From assembly GCA_023701435.1 (NCBI GenBank), contig JAMPXB010000022.1, forward strand, positions 1 to 61,552: a DNA stretch of 61,552 nucleotides, written 5' to 3'. The notes under the pieces are model-generated. The model was not told the DNA's origin. It was given only the letters and a program-made list of their open reading frames with translations, and did not search any database. Shown in pieces: positions 42,236-49,398 of this stretch (its first letter is position 1; every line of letters begins with the position of its first letter). The translations under genes and the position numbers were made by a program. Source of the DNA: Bacteriovoracaceae bacterium (lineage in GTDB: Bacteria; Bdellovibrionota; Bacteriovoracia; Bacteriovoracales; Bacteriovoracaceae).

Positions 42236-43711
42236 TTAAGACATCCAATTGTTATCGTTTTGTTTTTCCCATTTAGTTGTTACTTTTTTCATGTCAGACC
42301 AAAAGTTCAAACTATGCTCACCGGTAATATCGCCTGAACCAAATTTAGAAGCGGCCACTCCTCCGAATGAAAAAGGCTCTCGCGGAACCGGAACTCCGAC
42401 ATTGACCCCTACCATGCCCGCTTTGGCCTCGCGGATTACCCGTTCGGCCAGCGCACCGGAATTGGTAAAGACGGAACAGGCATTGCCGTATTCACTACTG
42501 TTCTGAACGGCCATCGCTTCCGAGATATCTTTACAGCGAATGATTGAAAGAATTGGCCCGAACAGTTCAACTGTTTGGGCTTCTGAACCGGGCTTCACAT
42601 TATCCAGAATAGTAGGTCCAATCCAATGGCCATTTTCCATTCCCGCAGGAGCTTTGGCCTTTCTTCCATCAAGCAGCACCGTGGCCCCTTGCTTTTCTGC
42701 TTTCGTGATGGCCTCAATTAAAAAGTCACGTTGCGTGCGAGTGATGATGGCACCCATATCTTTTCCAAGTTCCAAAGAGGAAGCTCTTTGCATGACTTTC
42801 TCGATATGCTGATCCACATTGCCTACTGCCAGAAGGACAGATGCGGCCATACAGCGCTGGCCGGCACAACCTGTAAAGGAATCAGAAATTCCCACTCCCG
42901 CCATTTCAGGAACAGCGTCAGGTAAAAGAACCAGATGGTTCTTGGCCCCGCCCATACAGAGGGCACGCTTTCCCAGACCTGTGGCCTTGGTATAAACCAA
43001 TCGGGCAATTTTAGTTGAACCAACAAAGCCGATGGCCTTAACTTCCGGTGCTTCAATGATGGCATCAACTGTTGGTGCACCACCTTGAAGAACAGTAAAG
43101 AGGCCGTCAGGCAGACCAGCTTCTTTCAAAGCATTGGCAATAAAGATTGAAGTAAGGGGCGTTTTTTCAGAGGGCTTCCAGATATAAGCATTGCCCAGAC
43201 CTAAAGTGATAGGAATAGTCCACATCGGAACCATGGCAGGAAAATTAAAAGGAGTGATATTGGCCACAACACCCAAAGCAACACGTCGGTATTCACAACT
43301 CACTCCACGAGAAACTTCAAGTCGTCCGCCGATATCGAGATTCTGAAGAGAGAGAGCATACTCCAGCACTTCAATCCCCTTCATCAAACCGGCCTTCCCT
43401 TCGTCAAATGTTTTGCCGGATTCAGAAGCTTTCAAATGAGAAATTTTATCCAGATCACGCAGAAGAATATTTCTGAAATTAAAAAGTACCCGCGCGCGCT
43501 CTTTTAAAGGGGTCCGCCCCCATTCTGCTTGTGCAGCGTTGGCACTTTTAATCGCCTCATTTATTTGCTTTAAACTAGGTGTTGAAACTTCTCCTATTTT
43601 TTTTCCATGATAAGGAGAGATGATATCCAGGGTTTCAGCTTCACCCTTAATCCATTGACCGTTAATAAAATTGGAGCACGAGATCACTTGCTCAGGTAAT
43701 CGAATTGACAT
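42236..43711 (-). CDS. mmsA: Methylmalonate/malonate-semialdehyde dehydrogenase (CoA-acylating)
   Basis: A 491-residue aldehyde dehydrogenase from the ATG at 43711, with GAGG ten bases upstream. FNFPAMVPMWTIPITLGLGN, GFVGSTKIA and the catalytic Cys in GCAGQRCMAASV mark the MmsA subfamily, which converts methylmalonate or malonate semialdehyde to propionyl- or acetyl-CoA plus CO2 without a separate decarboxylase. As first gene of the URC cluster it probably handles the C3 semialdehyde from uracil. A role in valine breakdown is an alternative. Confidence 0.9.
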   Translation of the reverse strand: MSIRLPEQVISCSNFINGQWIKGEAETLDIISPYHGKKIGEVSTPSLKQINEAIKSANAAQAEWGRTPLKERARVLFNFRNILLRDLDKISHLKASESGKTFDEGKAGLMKGIEVLEYALSLQNLDIGGRLEVSRGVSCEYRRVALGVVANITPFNFPAMVPMWTIPITLGLGNAYIWKPSEKTPLTSIFIANALKEAGLPDGLFTVLQGGAPTVDAIIEAPEVKAIGFVGSTKIARLVYTKATGLGKRALCMGGAKNHLVLLPDAVPEMAGVGISDSFTGCAGQRCMAASVLLAVGNVDQHIEKVMQRASSLELGKDMGAIITRTQRDFLIEAITKAEKQGATVLLDGRKAKAPAGMENGHWIGPTILDNVKPGSEAQTVELFGPILSIIRCKDISEAMAVQNSSEYGNACSVFTNSGALAERVIREAKAGMVGVNVGVPVPREPFSFGGVAASKFGSGDITGEHSLNFWSDMKKVTTKWEKQNDNNWMS

Positions 43712-43847
43712 AGGTTTTTTCCTCACAAAAATTCCAAAATTTAACGCTATTACAAGGAAAAGAACTTGCCTACAGGAGTAAACTAAATTGTGCCAGACTA
43801 AAGGTGTCGGTTACAGGTGCGTCAATTTTATGAGGGAGGAGGGATGA

Positions 43848-44807
43848 TTAATCAACGACCTTGAGCAAGGCATCGAGTGCCTTCTCAAACATCTTGGCAC
43901 TGCCATACTTGGTACGGATGTGCTGAATGATCTCTGTGCGCTTCTCATAGTTGTAAGAAGCATCATGCAATTGTTCGGTAAACTGCTGGCTCACAATGAA
44001 AATGGCAGAGAGTTGATTGAACCTATTGGCATTAATACCGGCGGGAAAGCCCTTACCATCAGGAAGTTCATGATGCTGCTCAATAATGGTAATGGTCTCG
44101 ATCGGTATAAGAAGACGATTTTTTTTCAAACTATCAGCGATATCCGATGGATGACGTCTTAAATTTTCCGGTAACACTCCGCCATTTTTCTGCCAGTCCC
44201 GCATTATTTTGAAATCGTCTTTAGACAAAGTCATATCACACATCATGGAGGCGAGAGCGCCCTTTTCCTTGACCTGTTCCGAGCGCCAGGGAAACTTATC
44301 AATCACGAGCGCCATAATATAATTGGTGAGAATGGAAAGAAGAAATTCTTCCGAGCAATTTTTTTTAAACTGCTTGATAAAAGAAAAAATGGATGGAGAT
44401 TCACTCAAGAGAGTCATGGCGCGACTATTAATAGTTTTAAGAAGTTTCACTGTTTCAGGTTCAACTCCCAATTGATTAATAATACTTTTAACTGTCTCCA
44501 TGGCAGCATTAACCGCTTCCACTCTTTGCTCTTCCATTGTCTTAGGATCATAGAAAGTTGAAGAAGACATGGCCTTCTCCACATGTTCAATGATTCTTCT
44601 ACAGTCCACTTCCTTAACATAAACTTCGGACACTTCTTTTTGTTGGAGCTTTCGAAGAATTTCCACAAAGTGATCTGAGGAGTAATTCAATTTAATAAAT
44701 TTTCCACTGACAGGAAGATGAACTTCTATCCCTGCAAACTTCTCTGCAAATTTTATGAGATGTCTAATCTCCATTTTTACCAGTAGGCCAGAATCAGCAT
44801 TATCCAT
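43848..44807 (-). CDS. Degenerate HD-GYP domain protein
   Basis: A 319-residue protein. The C-terminal half is HD-GYP: HPSD for the second His, then H245-H246-E247-LPDGKGFPAG, the GYP loop in near-intact form. The first His-Asp pair is replaced by C190-D191 in GALASMMCDM. Loss of that His should impair the metal site, so this may bind cyclic di-GMP without cutting it, or use a different metal set. The N-terminal 150 residues have no recognised fold. It has its own promoter region and no partner. Confidence 0.7.
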   Translation of the reverse strand: MDNADSGLLVKMEIRHLIKFAEKFAGIEVHLPVSGKFIKLNYSSDHFVEILRKLQQKEVSEVYVKEVDCRRIIEHVEKAMSSSTFYDPKTMEEQRVEAVNAAMETVKSIINQLGVEPETVKLLKTINSRAMTLLSESPSIFSFIKQFKKNCSEEFLLSILTNYIMALVIDKFPWRSEQVKEKGALASMMCDMTLSKDDFKIMRDWQKNGGVLPENLRRHPSDIADSLKKNRLLIPIETITIIEQHHELPDGKGFPAGINANRFNQLSAIFIVSQQFTEQLHDASYNYEKRTEIIQHIRTKYGSAKMFEKALDALLKVVD

Positions 44808-44982
44808 TCACAAGTCCTAAAAATAAGTCGATGTTAAGGGTTATCGGTTAAATCCTTAAATTTATATAATAGTATTTCAAGTACTTGAGAACTTTAATCA
44901 CCTTCATCTGCGTAAGCGTAACTCGTCACAAATGACGTCACTTTACTCCCTTTATATATAAGTCTCACCAAAAGGAGTTCCT

Positions 44983-45171
44983 ATGAAAGTAACAGAAATT
45001 AAAAGTGAACTAGAGAAGGTTTCCAAGGTTATCCCTGAACTTAGAAAAGACCTGGATAAGGTCTATGCTTCTGGTCCTGGTAAGAAGAGTCGAATTAAGC
45101 TCTTATGGAAGGAGTACGAAAACCAGTACAACGACATCAAAAACAGCAAGGTTTACAAGACCCTTCAATAG
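44983..45171 (+). CDS. Small charged helical protein
   Basis: A 62-residue protein with AAAGGAG in front of the ATG. It is Lys/Glu-rich and likely helical throughout (MKVTEIKSELEKVSKVIPE, DLDKVYASGPGKKSR). No family recognised. A stem-loop follows 10 bases after the stop. Confidence 0.55.
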   Translation: MKVTEIKSELEKVSKVIPELRKDLDKVYASGPGKKSRIKLLWKEYENQYNDIKNSKVYKTLQ

Positions 45172-45181
45172 GAAGAACCGC

Positions 45182-45211
45182 CGGAGTCTTAGGTTATTTC
45201 CTGAGACTCCG
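45182..45211. terminator. Stem-loop between convergent genes
   Basis: Stem CGGAGTCT-T-AGG pairing with CCT-G-AGACTCCG (45182-45193 with 45200-45211), loop TTATTT. The T tract is poor on both strands. It lies between the small helical gene and the MazG-like gene. Confidence 0.4.
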
Positions 45212-45219
45212 CTTAGAAC

Positions 45220-45579
45220 TCAAAGCTCGTTATATTTTTTAGAATTACCGCGGGACTTCTCAACCGGATATTTTTGGGCGTTCTTGCGCATCTTATTTCT
45301 CACTACCTGCTCAAGATCGATGTCGGTCTTGCTGATAATCCGCAGAAGATAAACAAAGATATCCGCCACCTCATCTTCAATCTTACCCATGACCTGAGAG
45401 TTATTTTTAATGTGGTTGGAATCTTCTTCGCTCATCCACTGAAAGATCTCCAGTAGCTCCGAACTCTCCACACTCAGTGCCATCGAAAGATTTTTCACCG
45501 AATGAAACTGATCCCACTCCCGTTCGCTTACGAAATGCTCAATGTCCTGATTTAATTTTTGAAGATCAATGTTTTTCAT
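45220..45579 (-). CDS. MazG-like nucleotide pyrophosphohydrolase
   Basis: A protein of about 119 residues; the start is uncertain (TTG at 45597, ATG at 45588 or 45579). SVESSELLEIFQW supplies the ExxE metal site, and KIEDEVADIFVYLLRI supplies the second ExxD. This is the short all-alpha NTP-PPase (RS21-C6/MazG-like) type that hydrolyses nucleoside triphosphates, often damaged or dCTP-like ones, to monophosphates. The Lys-rich end KSRGNSKKYNEL is atypical. Confidence 0.8.
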   Translation of the reverse strand: MKNIDLQKLNQDIEHFVSEREWDQFHSVKNLSMALSVESSELLEIFQWMSEEDSNHIKNNSQVMGKIEDEVADIFVYLLRIISKTDIDLEQVVRNKMRKNAQKYPVEKSRGNSKKYNEL

Positions 45580-45627
45580 AGCCTTCATTATGGCCAAATG
45601 AAGACGTGCCGCCTACCCTAGTTTTAT

Positions 45628-46482
45628 ATGCATCCACGAAACCGCCATCAGGACCGTTATCCTCTAAAAGAACTCTGTCAGACCTCACCGGGACTGACGA
45701 AACATGTTTTGATCAATAAGTACGGTGATGAAACAATTGATTTTGCTGATCCGGCAGCGGTCAAGGCCCTTAATGAAGCCTTGTTAAAGTTTTACTACCA
45801 TATTGATTATTGGGACATCCCCGATAACTATCTGTGCCCTCCTATACCCGGGCGGGCCGACTATATTCATTCGGTGGCCGATCTCTTTGACGGAAAGAAA
45901 TCTTTAAAAGTGCTCGATATTGGCACCGGTGCCAATTGTATTTATCCACTGATTGGACACAGCGAGTATGACTGGCAATTTGTCGGTACAGATGTTGACC
46001 CCATATCACTGCAAAACGCAGAAAAGATCATTCAGAAAAATAACCTTTCCGGGGTAATAAAATTACGATTACAAACCGATCGCCAATGCATCTTTAAGAA
46101 CATCATCCTGCCAGATAACTATTTCCATTTGGTGATGTGCAACCCGCCTTTTCACGAATCCCTGGAAGAGGCCACCAAAGGCAGTCAGAGGAAATGGAAA
46201 AATCTAGGAAAAAAACCGGCCAAGGCCTTGCTTAACTTTGGCGGCCAGGGAGCAGAACTTTGGTGTCCGGGCGGTGAAAGGTCCTTTATTCATCAGATGA
46301 TTAACGAGAGTCTCCCCTTTGCGGGAAAAGTGGAATGGTTTACCAGTTTAGTTTCAAAGGAAGAAAACCTTTATCCCCTCCAAAAAGTCCTGCAAAAGAT
46401 TCCTGGCATTGAGATAAAAATTATTGAGATGACTCAGGGACACAAGAAGAGCCGCTTTATTGCCTGGAAATTAAAAGCCTGA
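45628..46482 (+). CDS. rlmF: 23S rRNA (adenine-1618-N6)-methyltransferase
   Basis: A 284-residue methyltransferase. LKELCQTSPGLTKHVLINKYG, DYWDIPDNYLCPPIPGRADYIH, VLDIGTGANCIYPLIG and the catalytic NPPFHESLEEA are RlmF (YbiN) signatures. It methylates N6 of A1618 in 23S rRNA. Length matches the usual 300. It is divergent from the MazG-like gene with short spacing. Confidence 0.9.
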   Translation: MHPRNRHQDRYPLKELCQTSPGLTKHVLINKYGDETIDFADPAAVKALNEALLKFYYHIDYWDIPDNYLCPPIPGRADYIHSVADLFDGKKSLKVLDIGTGANCIYPLIGHSEYDWQFVGTDVDPISLQNAEKIIQKNNLSGVIKLRLQTDRQCIFKNIILPDNYFHLVMCNPPFHESLEEATKGSQRKWKNLGKKPAKALLNFGGQGAELWCPGGERSFIHQMINESLPFAGKVEWFTSLVSKEENLYPLQKVLQKIPGIEIKIIEMTQGHKKSRFIAWKLKA

Positions 46483-46582
46483 CTTCCTCACTTGGCAAAA
46501 AATGCCAACACACACACAAATTCAGACTTATGAGATACTAAAGCTGTGGATGACCAACAAATCTAACCACAGGAGTCGCTTT

Positions 46583-46726
46583 ATGAAATTGTTCTTTTTA
46601 GTTCTATTTTCTCTGTCTTTGATGTCTTGTGCATCAACCAGATCACCTTCTTCAGTAAATTCAGATGCTGATAATATCGAAGAGGGGATCAATGCTGAAT
46701 ATTATGGTAGTCCCAGCCTTAACTAG
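46583..46726 (+). CDS. Very small lipoprotein
   Basis: A 47-residue precursor starting at 46583 with AGGAG eight bases upstream. The lipobox LMSC gives C17, followed by ASTRSPSSVNSDADNIEEGI. The mature part is only about 31 residues. No domain. The longer frame from 46502 has no ribosome site. Confidence 0.55.
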   Translation: MKLFFLVLFSLSLMSCASTRSPSSVNSDADNIEEGINAEYYGSPSLN

Positions 46727-46736
46727 TGGTCTTAAA

Positions 46737-47387
46737 TTACTGCTGCTGAACTGCCTCTCTGACCAACGTTCTTAATTGTTCTACCCCAAAACTTTCCAGA
46801 GGTTTTCCGTTCACAAAGAACGTTGGTGTTCCTCGTACTCCCAAAGTTTGAACGTCGCTTAATTCTTGTTCAATCATTTTATCAATCGCTGGGTCGTTCA
46901 TGTCTTGCTGAATTTTGGCAACATCCACCCCGGCTTCAGGTAAGTACTTCCAGACGAGATCTGGACGTGGATCATGATGACTTCCCCAGTAAGGTTGGTA
47001 ACGGAATAGAACTTCCAGCGCTTCCCAATATTTATTTTGCTTACGGGCGGCCTCCAGAATTTTAATGATCATTTTTGAATTGCCATGAAAAGGAGCATAT
47101 CTCACGACCAACTGAACTTTACCTTCATTCTCCTGCATGATCATTTTCACAAACGGGTAAAACTCCCGGCAGCTTTCACATTCCGGATCCAGGAATTCCA
47201 CCAGGTAAACCGGTGCATCCTGAGGACCCAAGCGTGGAGCATAGTCAGGAACAAATTTTTTAAAATCGGCTTTGGCCACAAACCCTAATCTTTCTGATTC
47301 CTGTTTTTGGTAGACCTTCACACCAATTAAAAAGAAAGCAAGAAGAAGTGCTACACTTCCAATAATTAAGCTCATTTTATTTTTCAC
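46737..47387 (-). CDS. DsbA-like thiol-disulfide oxidoreductase
   Basis: A 216-residue protein with one N-terminal membrane anchor (SVALLLAFFLIGV), then a thioredoxin/DsbA fold with active-site C70-E-S-C73 in FLDPECESCREF and the cis-Pro segment GVRGTPTFFVNG. It resembles BdbD-type disulfide oxidants in the periplasm. Its start overlaps the end of the DsbB gene by 11 bp, so the two form an oxidase and its quinone-coupled reoxidant. Confidence 0.85.
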   Translation of the reverse strand: MKNKMSLIIGSVALLLAFFLIGVKVYQKQESERLGFVAKADFKKFVPDYAPRLGPQDAPVYLVEFLDPECESCREFYPFVKMIMQENEGKVQLVVRYAPFHGNSKMIIKILEAARKQNKYWEALEVLFRYQPYWGSHHDPRPDLVWKYLPEAGVDVAKIQQDMNDPAIDKMIEQELSDVQTLGVRGTPTFFVNGKPLESFGVEQLRTLVREAVQQQ

Positions 47388-47802
47388 GATTAAGAATCCT
47401 ATAGCTAAAAGTTAGTAATATTAAAATCAAAGTAAAAGCTGTCAAAGAGAGAAACGGTATGGTGATAAACCCAAACCATTCAATTTGGACCGTAGTGCAG
47501 GATATCCCCATCACACAAGGGGCCGCACTTTCCGGAAGAATCTTGTAATAAAGGAGATTGTGATAAATGGCAATAAGCCACCCTAACACTGTCAAAGGCA
47601 GCGAGAATTTGATGACACTTCGATCGAAAGGGATGAGCCCCATCAAAAAGATAATCACCAAGGGATACATTAAGATCCGCTGGTACCAACATAAAGTACA
47701 AGGTGGAAACCTCATAACTTCGCTAAAAAAGAGACTGCCAGCAGTTGAAATGGCCGCCACCAGCCAACAACCAAAGATTAAAAACCATTTTTTATCATTC
47801 AT
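47377..47802 (-). CDS. DsbB/BdbC-type disulfide bond formation protein
   Basis: A 141-residue membrane protein with four to five hydrophobic segments. C35-T-L-C38-WYQR and the periplasmic pair C96 and C102 (ESAAPCVMGISCTTV) are the two functional cysteine pairs of DsbB/BdbC. It passes electrons from DsbA to quinone. It is upstream of and overlapping the DsbA-like gene. The many cysteine-containing secreted proteins here are likely clients. Confidence 0.88.
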   Translation of the reverse strand: MNDKKWFLIFGCWLVAAISTAGSLFFSEVMRFPPCTLCWYQRILMYPLVIIFLMGLIPFDRSVIKFSLPLTVLGWLIAIYHNLLYYKILPESAAPCVMGISCTTVQIEWFGFITIPFLSLTAFTLILILLTFSYRILNREK

Positions 47803-47861
47803 TCCCAGATTTTATGTCCCTCCTTTTGAGAATTCAAGGTAAGTGTGGTACAAAACCGCCC

Positions 47862-48902
47862 ATGGGGATCAAAAAGCGCTCATTTTACCAATTCACTCTG
47901 ACAGAGCTCCAGGAGCTCTTTGCCGAGAATTCTTTACCATCCTCCGGTCCCGCCCTGCTTTTTAATTGGCATTATAAAAAAAGAATGATCGCACCTTGTG
48001 AAACAGACCTGGCCAAGGTGAGTCGCGCCTTCGTGGCCGATCATCTGGACTTTTACCTGCCGGAAATTGACTTGATTCAAGAGTCTGCAGATAAAACCGT
48101 CAAATTCCTTTTTAAGCTCCATGACAATTTAAAAGTAGAATCAGTACTGATTCCTTTTAATAATAAATACACCATCTGCCTGTCTTCTCAGGTTGGCTGT
48201 GCCATGAAGTGCAGCTTTTGTTTCACCGGAACTCAAGGCCTGAAACGTCACCTGCAGACGGAGGAAATTATCGGGCAGTTTCTTGCGGCCCAAAGATGGT
48301 TGACTCAAAACCGTCCTAAAGACGATAAGATTTTAAATATTGTTTTCATGGGACAAGGTGAACCCCTTCATAATTTTGATGCTGTTAAGAAGGCCTGTGA
48401 AATATTCCTGAATAAAAACGGTCTATGCCTGGCCCCTCATAAAATTACCATTTCCACCGCCGGTTATCTGCCTGGACTTGAGCGCTGGAAAAATGAAATG
48501 CCGAAGGTTAACATTGCTGTCTCCTTGCATTCCACCATCAAGGAGAAGCGCGATAAACTCATCCCCATCAATCAGCGTTATCCCATTGAGGATGTTGTCC
48601 GCTTTGCCCAAGATATTCCCGAAGGTCGCACTCGTTTTGTTACTTATGAGTATCTTTTAATAAAAGATTTTAATGACTCTCCGGAAGATGCCCATGCTAC
48701 TGGCCGTTTTCTGGAAGGAAAAAATGCTTATATAAACCTCATTCCCTTCAATCCCTTTCCAGGGGCCGATTATCAAAGACCACAGATGCAGGAAGTGGAG
48801 AGCTTTAAATCCATTCTCGATGCTTATAAAATCCCGACACTCATCCGTAAAACCAAGGGTGACGAGATCCTTGCGGCATGTGGTCAATTGAATACAAAAT
48901 AG
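47862..48902 (+). CDS. rlmN: Dual-specificity RNA methyltransferase RlmN (radical SAM)
   Basis: A 346-residue radical SAM enzyme from the ATG at 47862; the longer frame from 47745 runs across the DsbB start region. C113-x3-C117-x2-C120 in QVGCAMKCSFC binds the iron-sulfur cluster. The C-terminal AACGQL has the conserved methyl-carrying Cys. FMGQGEPLHNFDAV and ISTAGYLPG are family motifs. It adds C2-methyl to A2503 of 23S rRNA and A37 of tRNA. Confidence 0.9.
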   Translation: MGIKKRSFYQFTLTELQELFAENSLPSSGPALLFNWHYKKRMIAPCETDLAKVSRAFVADHLDFYLPEIDLIQESADKTVKFLFKLHDNLKVESVLIPFNNKYTICLSSQVGCAMKCSFCFTGTQGLKRHLQTEEIIGQFLAAQRWLTQNRPKDDKILNIVFMGQGEPLHNFDAVKKACEIFLNKNGLCLAPHKITISTAGYLPGLERWKNEMPKVNIAVSLHSTIKEKRDKLIPINQRYPIEDVVRFAQDIPEGRTRFVTYEYLLIKDFNDSPEDAHATGRFLEGKNAYINLIPFNPFPGADYQRPQMQEVESFKSILDAYKIPTLIRKTKGDEILAACGQLNTK

Positions 48903-48971
48903 TCTGACAAATATCGACCCCTTCTTATTCTTTTCTAGTAAGATTTGAGCATTAAGACAAAGGGGATAATT

Positions 48972-49360
48972 ATGTCTAAGCCAATTCCGCATATTCAAAA
49001 GTATATGACGATGAACCCGAAGTCCGTTGAGAAGGATCAGTCGCTCTACGAAGCGGCAACTTTTATGCAAAAAGAAGGATTTCGTCATCTGCCAGTTATT
49101 TTTATAATGGAAAAGTTGAAGGCATACTTTCCATGACTGATGTCACTTTGGTTTCGGCCATCAAGAACGCCGACATCTCAAAGATGAAGGTTTATGATGC
49201 CTTCACTCCAAACCCGACAACTGTCAGACCAGATACGCAAGTCGATGAGGTTTGTCGTTTGATGGCCGCTGAAAAAATTGGTTCGGTCGTGGTTGAAGAC
49301 AATGGTCATTTAGTTGGTCTCGCTGCCATGGATGAACTACTGCACACAAGACTTAAATAA
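48972..49360 (+). pseudogene. CBS-domain pair protein with a one-base frameshift
   Basis: The first half reads MSKPIPHIQKYMTMNPKSV to FRHLPVIF and then hits a stop at 49136. The second half continues in another frame as YNGKVEGILSMTDVTLVS to LLHTRLK. Restoring one T in the five-T run at 49099-49103 gives a continuous protein of about 129 residues with two CBS domains, as in hypoxic-response and IMP-dehydrogenase-like stand-alone CBS proteins. The start has AGGGG upstream. It is either a true mutation, a sequencing error in the T run, or slippage. The intact codon pattern on both sides favours a recent change or error. Confidence 0.8.
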
Positions 49361-49371
49361 TCTTTTATATG

Positions 49372-49398
49372 AAAGGCTCCAAGAGGAGCCTTTATTTC
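49372..49398. terminator. Bidirectional terminator
   Basis: Nine-pair stem AAAGGCTCC (49372-49380), AAGA loop, GGAGCCTTT (49385-49393), then ATTTCTT. It ends both the CBS gene and the opposing ATPase gene, whose stop overlaps the stem. Confidence 0.75.

Noticed and set aside
44933..44940. TGACGTCA palindrome upstream of the small helical gene
   Set aside because: Eight bases only, expected by chance in a window this size, and no known bacterial regulator fits.
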